Assembly (NCBI RefSeq): GCF_016862215.1
Contig: NZ_BOMN01000056.1
Span: forward strand, 1-64,000
Direction of reading: 5' to 3'
DNA length: 64,000 bases
From: Winogradskya humida
GTDB taxonomy: Bacteria; Actinomycetota; Actinomycetes; Mycobacteriales; Micromonosporaceae
The notes beneath the pieces were generated by a model. It had not been told where the DNA came from, searched no databases, and was given only the letters and a program-made list of their open reading frames with translations. How positions within the stretch are numbered: the stretch's first letter is position 1; each line of letters opens with the position of its first letter. The position numbers and the translations under genes are program-made. Shown here one piece after another: positions 44,231 through 52,739 of this stretch.

Positions 44231-45936
44231 GCGCACTCCCGGGTGACAAACTCAACTTCCACGGACAAATCACCAGATATAGGTACGGTGAGCAGCGCCG
44301 GACCCGCAGGCCCCGCGATGTGATGCTCGTAGATTTCGGGGTTGTCGGTGCGCGAACCGAGATACCGCTCGGCGTACGCGGGCGGCAGGCCGGCCCAGTC
44401 GAGCACCGGATCGCGGGCGACGCCGCAGCGGAAGACGTCGGGGCGGCGCTGCACGGCCAGGGCTGCGAGCCAGCCGCCGAGGCCGGTGCCGCGGATCGCC
44501 ACGCGGTCCAGGTCGAGGTCGGGGTGTTTGCCGGTGAGCGCGTGCAGCCCCTCGATCTGGTCGGTCAGGGCGACGTCGGCGAGCCGGCGGTAGACGACCT
44601 TTTCGAAACTGGGGGCCACTCCGGGCGTACCCCGGGAATCGACACTGACCACGACGAAGCCGGCGTCGGCCCACCATTGTCTTTCCTGCCAGGCGGCAGG
44701 GTCCTGGATGACCTGCTGGCGGCCGGGGCCGTCGCCGAGCTCGACGAGGACGGGCAGGCGGGTGCCGTCGACGCGGCCCGTGGGGTAGAGCACGGCTGAC
44801 GGCAGGCGGCGGTCCGTGACGCGTTCGAGGACGGGCTTCGGCGCGTACGGAAAAGGCGCCGGGGCCGACGGGAGCAGTTCGTTGTCGATCATCAGGAGGG
44901 CGCCACCGACGATCGCGTGGTGCCAGCCGGGCTCGGTGGTGAGCCGCCGGGACTTCGCGCCGCTGCCGCCGAGTGACGTGCGGATCGCGTAGATGTGCTG
45001 TTCCGCGGGCTCGCCCTCGGTGCCTTCGACGATCAGTTCCTGGGTGCCGCCGAGCACCCCCGCGACCCGCCGTACGTAGAGGCCGGGCGGGGTGAGCAGG
45101 CTGCCGTCGGCGAAGAGGCAGCGGGCGTCGAAGCCGTCGTGGGCGAGCTCGCCGCCGACCAGGACGCGACCGTCCGGCAGCAGCAGGGGAGTGCCGGGGA
45201 TCGGCTCGACCCAGCGCGCGTCGGCCAGCTCGGCATGCACCTGGGTCTCGCCCGTACGCGTGTCGACGGAGAGCACCAGCCCGTGCTGCTGGCTGCGGCG
45301 GAGCACCGTGATCAGCGGGTTTCCGGAGGTCCAGCGCACGTCGGCCAGGTAGGGGTAGGTTTCGCGGTCCCAGTGCACGTCGACCCAGCCGCCGTACAGG
45401 TCCAGCAGGTGCAGGCTGACCGTGCCCGCGCTGCGTACGGCCAGGATGCGGCTGCCATCCGGAGACCACCACCAGCCACGGGTACGCCCGAACTCCGCAG
45501 CAGTGGCGTCCGCGGTGCCCCAGGCGACGCCCGGCTCCCCCGCGAGCAGTTGATCTCCCTCGGGCCCCGTCACCCGCAGCGCACCCGCCGGAGTCACATA
45601 CCCGATATGCCCCCCATCGGGCGAGGGCTGCGGGTCGACGACCGGCTCTGAAGCGCTGAAATCGCTGGTGGACCGCAGGGTGCCCGCCACCGCCCAGGCC
45701 AGCACGGACAAATCACTCGAGCCCGCGAAGCTGGTCACGGGTCCGGGGTCGATCTGGGTGATGTCGCCACTGTCAACCACGCGGACCCACAACGCCGGGT
45801 CCGGGTCGAAGGGCCCCGCTGAGCGCAGAAAAGCCACCCGAGCGCCGTCCCCGCCGACCGTCACGGCGTGGGGTGCGCCGAAGCGGAACCGGCCGGTGCG
45901 GGCGGCGAGTTCGGGATACTCCACGCCGCTTAGCAT
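44227..45936 (-). CDS. S9 (dipeptidyl peptidase IV-like) protein, catalytically degenerate and C-terminally short
   Basis: 569 residues. N-terminal propeller (about 15-370, e.g. GWWWSPDGSRILAVR, VSLHLLDLYGGWVDVHWD) and an alpha/beta-hydrolase part (about 385-555: LPVLVELGDGPGRQQV, WADAGFVVVSVDSRGTPG, LADVALTDQIEGLHAL). The nucleophile elbow, normally GWSFGG, reads GTGLGG (about 495-500), so the serine is missing. The chain stops after GPALLTVPISGDLSVEVEFV, before the segments that supply the catalytic Asp and His. An intact frame argues for a non-enzymatic role rather than recent decay. Coupled to the Uma2 gene. Confidence 0.85.
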   Translation of the reverse strand: MLSGVEYPELAARTGRFRFGAPHAVTVGGDGARVAFLRSAGPFDPDPALWVRVVDSGDITQIDPGPVTSFAGSSDLSVLAWAVAGTLRSTSDFSASEPVVDPQPSPDGGHIGYVTPAGALRVTGPEGDQLLAGEPGVAWGTADATAAEFGRTRGWWWSPDGSRILAVRSAGTVSLHLLDLYGGWVDVHWDRETYPYLADVRWTSGNPLITVLRRSQQHGLVLSVDTRTGETQVHAELADARWVEPIPGTPLLLPDGRVLVGGELAHDGFDARCLFADGSLLTPPGLYVRRVAGVLGGTQELIVEGTEGEPAEQHIYAIRTSLGGSGAKSRRLTTEPGWHHAIVGGALLMIDNELLPSAPAPFPYAPKPVLERVTDRRLPSAVLYPTGRVDGTRLPVLVELGDGPGRQQVIQDPAAWQERQWWADAGFVVVSVDSRGTPGVAPSFEKVVYRRLADVALTDQIEGLHALTGKHPDLDLDRVAIRGTGLGGWLAALAVQRRPDVFRCGVARDPVLDWAGLPPAYAERYLGSRTDNPEIYEHHIAGPAGPALLTVPISGDLSVEVEFVTRECA

Positions 45937-45968
45937 CCCTGATCATCAGCCACTCGCGCCCACCAAAC

Positions 45969-45985
45969 CGGGGAGAGCCTCCCCG
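45969..45985. other. Small hairpin upstream of mshB
   Basis: CGGGGAG-AGC-CTCCCCG forms a perfect 7-base stem between the divergent S9-like gene and mshB, immediately before the putative -10 box of mshB. Confidence 0.4.
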
Positions 45986-45987
45986 CG

Positions 45988-45993
45988 TAAAGT
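45988..45993 (+). promoter_or_regulatory. Putative -10 box for a leaderless mshB transcript
   Basis: TAAAGT fits the actinobacterial TANNNT -10 consensus and ends 7 bases before GTG 46001, so transcription would begin at or next to the start codon. No ribosome site precedes the GTG, which agrees with a leaderless message. Inferred from spacing only. Confidence 0.45.
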
Positions 45994-46000
45994 GGCGCGA

Positions 46001-46879
46001 GTGACGAACGCCCAGCCCGCACGCCGCCTCATGCTCGTGCACGCCCACCCCGACGACGAGGTGACCGGCACCGGCGCCACCATGGCCCGCTACGTCGCCG
46101 AGGGCGCCCAGGTAACGCTCGTGACCTGCACCTTGGGTGAGGAGGGCGAGATCCACGTGCCCTCGCTGGCCCAGCTGGAGGCGAAGCAGGCCGACCAGCT
46201 CGGCGGCTGGCGCGTCGTGGAGCTGGAACGGGCCTGCGCCGCGCTCGGCGTGAGCGACCACCGCTTTCTCGGTGGCGCAGGCCGCTACCGCGACTCCGGC
46301 ATGATGGGCCTGGAGACCAACAACCACCCCCGGGCCTTCTGGCAGGCCGATCTCGAGGAGGCCGCGCGGCTCTGCCTGGAGATCATGCGGGAGGTACGCC
46401 CCCAGGTGCTGATCACCTATGACGACAACGGTTTCTACGGCCACCCCGACCACATCCAGGCGCATCGCGTCGCCATGCGCGCGGCCGAGCTCGCCGAGGC
46501 CGAGGGGTTCGGGCCCGAGAAGATCTACTGGACCGCCATGCCGCTCAGCGTCCTCGAGGGCGGCATCGAAGCGTTCAAGGGCATGGACGACAACCCGTTC
46601 GCCGACGTCGAGAGCGTCGCTGACCTGCCGTTCGGTCACCCGGACGACGAGATCGCGGCCCGCGTCGACGGCACCGACTACTACGAGCAGAAGGTCGCGG
46701 CGATGCGCGCGCACGCCACCCAGATCCCGGACAACTCCTGGCTCTACGGCATCGCCGGCGACTTCGGCGGCGAGTTCATGGGCGTCGAGTACTTCACCAT
46801 CGTCAAGGGCGAGCGCGGCGAGGTGAGCGGCCCGCACAAGTGGGAGAGCGACCTGTTCAGCAACGTGGTCACGCCGTGA
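46001..46879 (+). CDS. mshB: MshB, N-acetyl-GlcN-inositol deacetylase (mycothiol biosynthesis)
   Basis: 292 residues. LMLVHAHPDDEVTGTGATMA (about 10-29) holds the AHPDDE zinc motif; TCTLGEEGE, ADQLGGWRVVELERA, FLGGAGRYRDSGMMG and TYDDNGFYGHPDHIQAHR (about 144-161) are MshB rather than Mca features. It deacetylates GlcNAc-inositol in the second mycothiol step. GTG start, likely leaderless. Overlaps the next small membrane gene by GTGA. Confidence 0.92.
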   Translation: MTNAQPARRLMLVHAHPDDEVTGTGATMARYVAEGAQVTLVTCTLGEEGEIHVPSLAQLEAKQADQLGGWRVVELERACAALGVSDHRFLGGAGRYRDSGMMGLETNNHPRAFWQADLEEAARLCLEIMREVRPQVLITYDDNGFYGHPDHIQAHRVAMRAAELAEAEGFGPEKIYWTAMPLSVLEGGIEAFKGMDDNPFADVESVADLPFGHPDDEIAARVDGTDYYEQKVAAMRAHATQIPDNSWLYGIAGDFGGEFMGVEYFTIVKGERGEVSGPHKWESDLFSNVVTP

Positions 46880-47256
46880 CGTCCGTGTTCAAGATCGGCG
46901 GGGTGCTGGTCTCGCTGGTTCTCGTGGTGCTGACCGCCGCGCTCGAGCTCTATCTGACGCCGCTGCGCGCCGGGGGCGTACCCATCGGGGTTGCGGTCCT
47001 GGTCGCCGCCGTCGCCAACTGGCTGATCTCCTGGTTCGCGACCGAAACGGTCGGCCGCCGCTGGGCGGTCGGCCCGGCCTGGGCGCTCTGGACCGTGCTC
47101 ATGTTCATCGCCGCCGGCACCCGCACCGCCGAGGGCGACTACCTGATCAGCGGCAACGACTGGGTCGCGCTGGTGATGATCCTCGTCGGCAGCCTGACCT
47201 TCGCGGTCTACGTCTATCGGGCGATCTTGAAGCCCGCCCCCGTCACAAACCAATGA
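46876..47256 (+). CDS. Small four-helix membrane protein coupled to mshB (DUF6113-like)
   Basis: 126 residues, four membrane segments: IGGVLVSLVLVVLTAALELY, IGVAVLVAAVANWLISWFA, AVGPAWALWTVLMFIAAG and WVALVMILVGSLTFAVYVY. GTG overlaps the mshB stop. I recall a similar small protein (DUF6113) next to mshB in Actinobacteria but cannot confirm it. Role unknown. Confidence 0.7.
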   Translation: MTSVFKIGGVLVSLVLVVLTAALELYLTPLRAGGVPIGVAVLVAAVANWLISWFATETVGRRWAVGPAWALWTVLMFIAAGTRTAEGDYLISGNDWVALVMILVGSLTFAVYVYRAILKPAPVTNQ

Positions 47257-47336
47257 CAACCCCTCGCGTCGCTTGGCCCTCCTGACCAGCCCATGCAGAC
47301 TGGTTCTTTTCGCCGCTGACGACGAAAAGGACCACG

Positions 47337-49049
47337 TTGACCGCCGTTTCCGAGCAAGCTCCGGCCGCACTGGTCGAGGAACCCACCCCGCTCAACCGTA
47401 AACGGATCATCGTGGTGGGGACGGTCGCCGCCGTGCTGATCGCGGCGGCAGGTGTCACCGCGTGGGTCTACGGCGGCGACGTGCCGCGTGGCACCCGGGT
47501 CCTGGGCCTCGACCTCGGCGGCAAGTCGCGCTCCGAGGCCGAGCGGGCCCTCGCCGAGAGCTTCGGCGCCAAGGTCAGCGCCCCGGCGAAGATCGACCTC
47601 GACGGTGAGCCGGTCACCCTGCAGCCCGCGGAGATCGGGCTCAGCCTCGACGTCACCCGCACGGTCAGCAAGGCGATGAAGGGCAGGCCCACGATCGTCG
47701 GCGAGCGCCCCGTCGACCCGGTGGTCCAGCTCGACCGGGCGAAACTCGAGGCCGCCCTGCGCGACCAGCTCGATCCGGACAAGGTCACGCTCAGCAAGCC
47801 CGCGCTCACGTACGCCGGCCTCAAACCCAAGCTCACCTACCCCTCGCCGGGCGAAGGCCTCGATCCTGCCCAGGCGGCTACCGCGGTCAGCGCGGCGTGG
47901 CCGCTCGGCGAGACGGCGAAGGTGCCACTCGTGCAGGTCACCGCGACCACCGACGCGGCCCAGCTCGACGCGCTCGCCAAGGACCTGGCCGAGCCCGCGG
48001 TCGCCGCGCCGGTCACGGTCAACGTCGCCGGCAGGTCGTTCACCCTGGCCCCGGCCGCGATCGCCAAGGGCCTGATCTTCAGGTCGGACGACGCCGGCCT
48101 CCTGACCCCCGCCATCGACGCCAAAAAACTGCACAACGCCGCGGCCAAGGAGTTCGCCAAGGTCGAGAAGGCGCCCACCGAGGCCGCCATCAAACTGGTC
48201 AAAGGCAAACCCCAGATCTCCGCGGGTACGCCCGGAGACCTGGTCGACCTGACCGCCCTCGCCCCGGCCCTGCTCGCCGTGCTGCGCAACCCGGCGCCCC
48301 GGGAACTCGACGCGACCCTCAGCAAGCAGGATTCCGACGTCACCGCCGCCAGCCTCGCCAAACTGGGCGTCAAGGAGAAAGTCTCGACGTTCACCACGAA
48401 CTTCACCGGTGGCGCCGGCTCACCCCGCAGCCAGAACATCATGACCGTCGCCCGCGCGGTGGACGGCGCGGTCGTCCAGCCCGGCGCGACGTTCTCCCTC
48501 AACGGCCACACCGGCGAACGCGACTACGCCGCCGGCTACCAGGACGCCCCGGTCATCGTCGGCGGCAAACTCGAACCGGGCGTTGGCGGCGGCGCCTCCC
48601 AGTTCACCACCACCCTCTTCAACGCCGCGTACTACGCGGGCCTGCAGGACGTCGAGCACAAACCACACTCGTTCTACTTCTCCCGCTACCCCGCGGTCAT
48701 CGAGTCGACGATCTTCTACCCGACCCTCGACCTCAAATTCAAGAACACCACTCCGTACGGCATCTTCATCGACACGTCCTACACCAGCAGCTCCGTGACG
48801 GTGACGATGTGGAGCACCAAGATCTACGACAGCGTCAAAACGGTCTACGGCCCCCGCCGCAACACCACCAGCCCGCCGACGGTCCACCGCGAGCCGGGCC
48901 CGAAATGCATAACCAGCAGCGGACTCCCAGGTTTCACCCAGGACGCATGGCGCGTCATCCGCAAAGATGGCAAAGAGATCGAGCGCAAGAAGTTCACTTG
49001 GCGCTACGATCCCGAACCACGATTCATCTGCGGCGAAGAGCCGAAGTAG
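47337..49049 (+). CDS. VanW-family protein with N-terminal membrane anchor
   Basis: 570 residues. One membrane helix (about 22-45, KRIIVVGTVAAVLIAAAGV) after a short cytosolic part; two peptidoglycan-binding-like (YoaR) repeats (about 50-330); a VanW domain (about 345-500) with GATFSLNGHTGERDYAAGY, VGGGASQFTTTLFNAAYYAG and SFYFSRYPAVIESTIFYP. Cell-wall associated, outside-facing; exact role in the VanW family is unknown. TTG start with AAAGGA 5 bases upstream. Confidence 0.88.
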   Translation: MTAVSEQAPAALVEEPTPLNRKRIIVVGTVAAVLIAAAGVTAWVYGGDVPRGTRVLGLDLGGKSRSEAERALAESFGAKVSAPAKIDLDGEPVTLQPAEIGLSLDVTRTVSKAMKGRPTIVGERPVDPVVQLDRAKLEAALRDQLDPDKVTLSKPALTYAGLKPKLTYPSPGEGLDPAQAATAVSAAWPLGETAKVPLVQVTATTDAAQLDALAKDLAEPAVAAPVTVNVAGRSFTLAPAAIAKGLIFRSDDAGLLTPAIDAKKLHNAAAKEFAKVEKAPTEAAIKLVKGKPQISAGTPGDLVDLTALAPALLAVLRNPAPRELDATLSKQDSDVTAASLAKLGVKEKVSTFTTNFTGGAGSPRSQNIMTVARAVDGAVVQPGATFSLNGHTGERDYAAGYQDAPVIVGGKLEPGVGGGASQFTTTLFNAAYYAGLQDVEHKPHSFYFSRYPAVIESTIFYPTLDLKFKNTTPYGIFIDTSYTSSSVTVTMWSTKIYDSVKTVYGPRRNTTSPPTVHREPGPKCITSSGLPGFTQDAWRVIRKDGKEIERKKFTWRYDPEPRFICGEEPK

Positions 49050-49068
49050 GCCCCGAAGGAGAACCGGC

Positions 49069-49533
49069 ATGAGGCAGCGCTGGACATCGATCGCCACAAT
49101 CGCGGCAGCCCTCTTCGCGATCAACGTGATCGCCAGGCTGATCAGCCACTTCGGCTACCCCGACAACGACACCGCCGAAAACCGCATCTCCATCATCATG
49201 TTCGCCGTCATCGGCATCGTCCTCGCCGTCCTCACCTACCTCCGCAGCCAACGCCTCCCCGCCGCCCAATGGCTCCCCGACCTCGCCGCAGCCGCCGTCG
49301 CCGGCATGCTCCTCACGATCCTGATCGGCCCCTTCGCCAGCGGCGACTACCCGTTCTCCTCCGGCGCCGGCAACTTCTTCTCCCAGATCTGGCTCTACAG
49401 CGGCTTCGCGATCGTGGGCACGCTGCTCGGCTACTGGGTTGCCACCATGCTGGGGCGGGACTACCGGTCGAAGTCGTTGAAAGCTTTCTCGCAGGCTCGG
49501 GCGGCTAAGCCTCGTCGGGTCGTCCGGCGTTGA
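49069..49533 (+). CDS. Four-helix membrane protein of unknown function
   Basis: 154 residues with membrane segments SIATIAAALFAINVIARLI, IIMFAVIGIVLAVLTYL, LAAAAVAGMLLTILIGP and LYSGFAIVGTLLGYWVA, and a basic tail. AAGGAG 8 bases before ATG; 19 bases after the VanW stop, so probably co-transcribed with it. No family recognised. Confidence 0.75.
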   Translation: MRQRWTSIATIAAALFAINVIARLISHFGYPDNDTAENRISIIMFAVIGIVLAVLTYLRSQRLPAAQWLPDLAAAAVAGMLLTILIGPFASGDYPFSSGAGNFFSQIWLYSGFAIVGTLLGYWVATMLGRDYRSKSLKAFSQARAAKPRRVVRR

Positions 49534-49583
49534 CCGAACTGTTCGGTGTTCGGTAATTACCGAACAACGAACAGTGTTAATGT
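49530..49583 (+). promoter_or_regulatory. Promoter and 34-bp palindromic operator of the AbiE-like pair
   Basis: 49540-49573 is a near-perfect palindrome centred on GTAA/TTAC, with outer arms TGTTCG/CGAACA and inner arms TGTTCGGTAA/TTACCGAACA; only one symmetric pair mismatches. An overlapping CCGAAC-T-GTTCGG lies at 49534-49546. A TTGACC (49530-49535) upstream and TAATGT (49578-49583), 6 bases before the ATG, can act as promoter boxes; the latter implies a leaderless mRNA. This is the layout expected for autorepression by the first gene. Confidence 0.8.
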
Positions 49584-49589
49584 AGGTAC

Positions 49590-50609
49590 ATGCGTTCTGA
49601 CCCGCTTGACGAGTTCCGTGAAGCCGCTGGCGCGGTCGGATTGACGGTCGAGTCATCCAGGGCGGATCTGGGTGTCGACATGATTGTTGCCAATCCGCAG
49701 GGAGGCCAGCTCTACATTCAGGCCAAATACCTGTCGCTGGCCGCAGCTGACGGGCTGGAGGCCAAGATCCTCCGTTGGAGTTCGCAACCATCCCATCCCT
49801 CCGCAGTCTCCGTGCTGGTGGCTGATCGAGTAACCCCGCAAGCGCGGCACATTCTGGAAGCCGCCGGCTGGGGCTGGCTCGACCTGCGTGGTCATCTGCG
49901 CCTCGTAGGTCCTGGATTCTTCGTCGATTCCGATATCCCCGCAGCCCGCGAGACTGCTGTTGCACGTGATCCGCTTGCAGGCAGTGTTGGCATCGAAGTG
50001 GCTGCCGCGTTGTTGCTCGACCCCGCCCGGCGAGCGCCCGTGAGAAAGCTCGCTCGTATGCTCGGCCGTGCGCCCAGCTCGGTGTCGCAGGCGCTGAAGG
50101 GCCTGCGACAACAGGGTTTGATCGACGAGCAGGGTGGGGCTGCAATTCCGGATCTGTTCTGGCAACTCGCGGAAAGGTGGAAGTCAACCGGAGCCGATGT
50201 CAGAACGCTTCCTGTGGATGGCGACGATGCGATCTTGAAGGTCGGTCTCGAGGGCGACATCGAGACAACCTCGGGGTGGGCTCTCACCGACACGGCGGCG
50301 GCAGCCCGCTTTGGCGCGCCGGTCGGGGTCCGAGCCGACCACCCGCCAGATTTTTATGTCCCCGACCAACTGACATTGCGGCGGGCAGTCAAACTTCTCG
50401 GCATCGCGGATGATCACGAGACCCGCAGTGCTCGAATCAAAATCGCGCCGGTCCCCTTCCTTTGTTCCCGCCGTGTAGCTCTAGTGGGTGAGAGATGGCG
50501 GCTGGCCCGGCCGCTCTTCGTAGCGCTGGATCTCGCTCAGGACCTGGGGCGGGGCAGGGAGATCCTGCAGGGCTGGACACCGGATATCGGAGGCCCTCGT
50601 GTCTGGTAG
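49590..50609 (+). CDS. AbiEi-like winged-helix antitoxin/repressor
   Basis: 339 residues. N-terminal restriction-endonuclease-like region (about 1-80, GQLYIQAKYL and VSVLVADRVTPQARHILEA), then GWGWLDLRGHLRLVGPGFFV (about 92-111), a segment typical of actinobacterial AbiEi-type proteins. Winged helix at about 152-178 (KLARMLGRAPSSVSQALKGL), and a C-terminal sensor part with HPPDFYVPDQLTLR. Overlaps the nucleotidyltransferase gene by 11 bases. The pair resembles type IV AbiE/MenAT systems, in which this protein represses the operon and neutralises the toxin. Its lower GC than its neighbours suggests acquisition. Confidence 0.75.
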   Translation: MRSDPLDEFREAAGAVGLTVESSRADLGVDMIVANPQGGQLYIQAKYLSLAAADGLEAKILRWSSQPSHPSAVSVLVADRVTPQARHILEAAGWGWLDLRGHLRLVGPGFFVDSDIPAARETAVARDPLAGSVGIEVAAALLLDPARRAPVRKLARMLGRAPSSVSQALKGLRQQGLIDEQGGAAIPDLFWQLAERWKSTGADVRTLPVDGDDAILKVGLEGDIETTSGWALTDTAAAARFGAPVGVRADHPPDFYVPDQLTLRRAVKLLGIADDHETRSARIKIAPVPFLCSRRVALVGERWRLARPLFVALDLAQDLGRGREILQGWTPDIGGPRVW

Positions 50610-51360
50610 CTCGGAGGTCCCGACCGTCGACCTGCTCGGCTCGCCGATGTCCGCTCTTTTGCACGCGGTGCCGGTGATCAGGAGTCGAACCGGCCGTGAG
50701 GTCGTTCTCATCGGTGGACTCGCGGTGGTCTGCCGACTGGCGCGCCCGTATCGAGCTACGAGCGACCTGGACACCGTGAATCGACGCGGTGAGAACGAGA
50801 CTCCACAGCTCGAACTTCTGCTCGCGAGCGGCGTCCAGCGCAGCGGACCCGCTGGGGTTCTGGTCCCGACGGACGCCGGACTGGTTCAGGTCGACGTGCT
50901 GGAGGTGACCGACGCGGAGTTGGCCTGCCTTCCGGATGATCCGACTGACCGGCTGCACGTTTTGTCTCACGCATGGGCCTCAGCCACCGCGACCCCGGTC
51001 CTCATGAGGGCAGAGGGTGTTACTGAGCTGCAGGTGAAAGTGGCCCAACCCGGCCCGCTCGTCGCGATGAAACTTCAATCCATCATGAACCGAGGGTCGG
51101 CGAAGGAGGCGACGGACCTGCTCGACATTCTCCGCCTGAGCTTTGATCCGGAATCCGGTCCCCTGCTGCGAAAGCAGCTCGCCGAGGCGGAGCCGCAGCT
51201 TCGTACCGACGCCGCTCTTCATGCACAGCGGTTTTTCGGAACACACGTCGCGAGATCACGTCGGATTATTCAGGCCTTGCCCGATGGGCAGGGCACAGAG
51301 CTGGATGATCTTCGACTCGTGGGAGAGCTGCTGGAAAGAGCGCTTTCCGAACCGGCTTGA
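50599..51360 (+). CDS. AbiEii/MenT-like nucleotidyltransferase (putative toxin)
   Basis: 253 residues. REVVLIGGLAVVCRLARPYR, then ATSDLDTVNR (about 34-62), is the nucleotidyltransferase signature GG-x-A...R-x-T-x-DLD of the DUF1814/AbiEii family. The later LVAMKLQSIMNRGSAKEATD with lysine and an acidic residue (about 153-172) also fits. Such toxins modify tRNA 3' ends or other targets with nucleotides. GTG 50599 has GGAGG 5 bases upstream and lies inside the antitoxin gene's end. Could instead be a non-toxic nucleotidyltransferase. Confidence 0.75.
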   Translation: MSGSSEVPTVDLLGSPMSALLHAVPVIRSRTGREVVLIGGLAVVCRLARPYRATSDLDTVNRRGENETPQLELLLASGVQRSGPAGVLVPTDAGLVQVDVLEVTDAELACLPDDPTDRLHVLSHAWASATATPVLMRAEGVTELQVKVAQPGPLVAMKLQSIMNRGSAKEATDLLDILRLSFDPESGPLLRKQLAEAEPQLRTDAALHAQRFFGTHVARSRRIIQALPDGQGTELDDLRLVGELLERALSEPA

Positions 51361-51367
51361 CCGACCG

Positions 51368-52327
51368 TTAGGGGGCTTCGCGGGTCAGGTAGGTGTGGTG
51401 GGTCTGGAAGGTGAGTTTCTGGTAGAGGGCGACCGCGGCGGCGTTGCGTTCCTCGACCTGGAGGTAGGTGCGGGGGGCTTGTTGCTGGAGGGCCCATTGG
51501 CCGATTGCGCGCATGACGTGGGCGGCCAGGCCTCGGCGGCGGGCGGTGGGGGCTGTCTGGATGAGGGAGAGGCCCAGCCAGCGGTCGGGGCCGGTGATGA
51601 CGCCGCGGGCGACGGCGATGGGGGCGCCGTCGGGGTTGAGGACCGAGGCGAAGACGGCCTCGCGGACGCCCGTGATGATGCGGCGGCCGGTGGGGGGAAG
51701 GCCGCCTTTGTGGTCGGCGACCATGGCGTACCAGGCGTCGGTGGGGGTGTCGGCGAGTTCGACGGTGGGGAGGTCGGGGCGGGCCGTGGTGGCTTCGAGC
51801 ATGGTGGTGACGCGGGTGGTCTGGACGAGGGTGAGGGGGCGGGCTGTCCAGCCTCGGGCGTCGAGGGCGGCGTTCACGGGGGCGGCCAGGGGCATCGGGG
51901 TGTTGATCATTGCGCGCTGGCCGTGGGCGGCGTACCACTGCTCGACCGCGTCGATGGCTGCTTCGAGGGTGCGGTCGGGGTCGCCGATCGGGAGGGCGGA
52001 GTTAGCCCGGCCGGTCCAGTTGCCGGCGGCGCGCAGGATCCAGGAGCCCAGGGTGGCCTGGGTGGGGGCGGGCCAGGCCTCGTTGGCGGCCAGTTCCAGG
52101 GCCACGACGTCGGCGGCCGGTGGGCGGCGTGCGGCGGGCACCCGTTTTGCCCGGTGGATCTCATTGAGCGGTACGCGCAGAGTTCCCTTGGGCGTCGCGA
52201 GAGTGAGATCCGTCTCGGTTAGTTCCACCAGCTCGCCGAGCGCATCCGTGAAGAGCGGGCGATCCTGGGAAACACCTACAATTCGACGAACGACAACCCG
52301 GTGTCCCACATCCTGCCGTCGGAGCAC
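51368..52327 (-). CDS. GNAT acetyltransferase with N-terminal SH3-like domain
   Basis: 319 residues. N-terminal beta domain (about 8-62, VVVRRIVGVSQDRPLFTDAL) as in mycobacterial Rv0428c-type proteins, then a linker, and a C-terminal GNAT domain (about 190-315) with LSLIQTAPTARRRGLAAHVM (acetyl-CoA loop) and YLQVEERNAAAVALYQKLTF. Substrate unknown. GTG start with GGAGGGGGG 6 bases upstream. Divergent from the ferredoxin gene; convergent with the AbiE-like pair. Confidence 0.85.
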   Translation of the reverse strand: MLRRQDVGHRVVVRRIVGVSQDRPLFTDALGELVELTETDLTLATPKGTLRVPLNEIHRAKRVPAARRPPAADVVALELAANEAWPAPTQATLGSWILRAAGNWTGRANSALPIGDPDRTLEAAIDAVEQWYAAHGQRAMINTPMPLAAPVNAALDARGWTARPLTLVQTTRVTTMLEATTARPDLPTVELADTPTDAWYAMVADHKGGLPPTGRRIITGVREAVFASVLNPDGAPIAVARGVITGPDRWLGLSLIQTAPTARRRGLAAHVMRAIGQWALQQQAPRTYLQVEERNAAAVALYQKLTFQTHHTYLTREAP

Positions 52328-52410
52328 GTGCCACCCCCCTCCGGCGAGATACTAGGCTCTGCCCGTAACGTCGCGCTCTCCTGCGGCGTGGCTCTGGAAG
52401 GGAAAGACCA

Positions 52411-52737
52411 GTGACTTACATCATCGCTGAGCCCTGCGTCGATGTGCTCGACAAGGCATGCATCGAGGAGTGCCCGGTCGACTGCATCTACGAGGGCAAC
52501 CGGATGCTCTACATCCACCCCGATGAGTGTGTCGACTGCGGTGCGTGTGAGCCGGTCTGCCCGGTCGAGGCGATCTTCTACGAAGACGACGTCCCGGAGC
52601 AGTGGAAGGACTACACCAACGCCAACTACGAGTTCTTCGAGGACCTGGGCTCGCCCGGTGGCGCCTCGAAGGTTGGCAAGATCGACAAGGACACGCCGTT
52701 CGTGCTGTCGCAGCCGCCGCGCGGGGATGCGCACTGA
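52411..52737 (+). CDS. fdxA: 7Fe ferredoxin
   Basis: 108 residues. Two cluster motifs: CVDVLDKACIEECPVDC (3Fe-4S site, about 9-25) and CVDCGACEPVCP (4Fe-4S site, about 40-51), with the long C-terminal tail of actinobacterial FdxA/FdxC. Soluble electron carrier. GTG start with AGGGAAAG upstream. Followed 2 bases later by dapC, the same order as fdxC-dapC in Mycobacterium. Confidence 0.94.
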   Translation: MTYIIAEPCVDVLDKACIEECPVDCIYEGNRMLYIHPDECVDCGACEPVCPVEAIFYEDDVPEQWKDYTNANYEFFEDLGSPGGASKVGKIDKDTPFVLSQPPRGDAH

Positions 52738-52739
52738 CC

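Noticed and set aside
46001..46879. Mycothiol conjugate amidase (Mca)
   Set aside because: LGEEGE, ADQLGG and FLGGAGRYRDSG segments are those of MshB.
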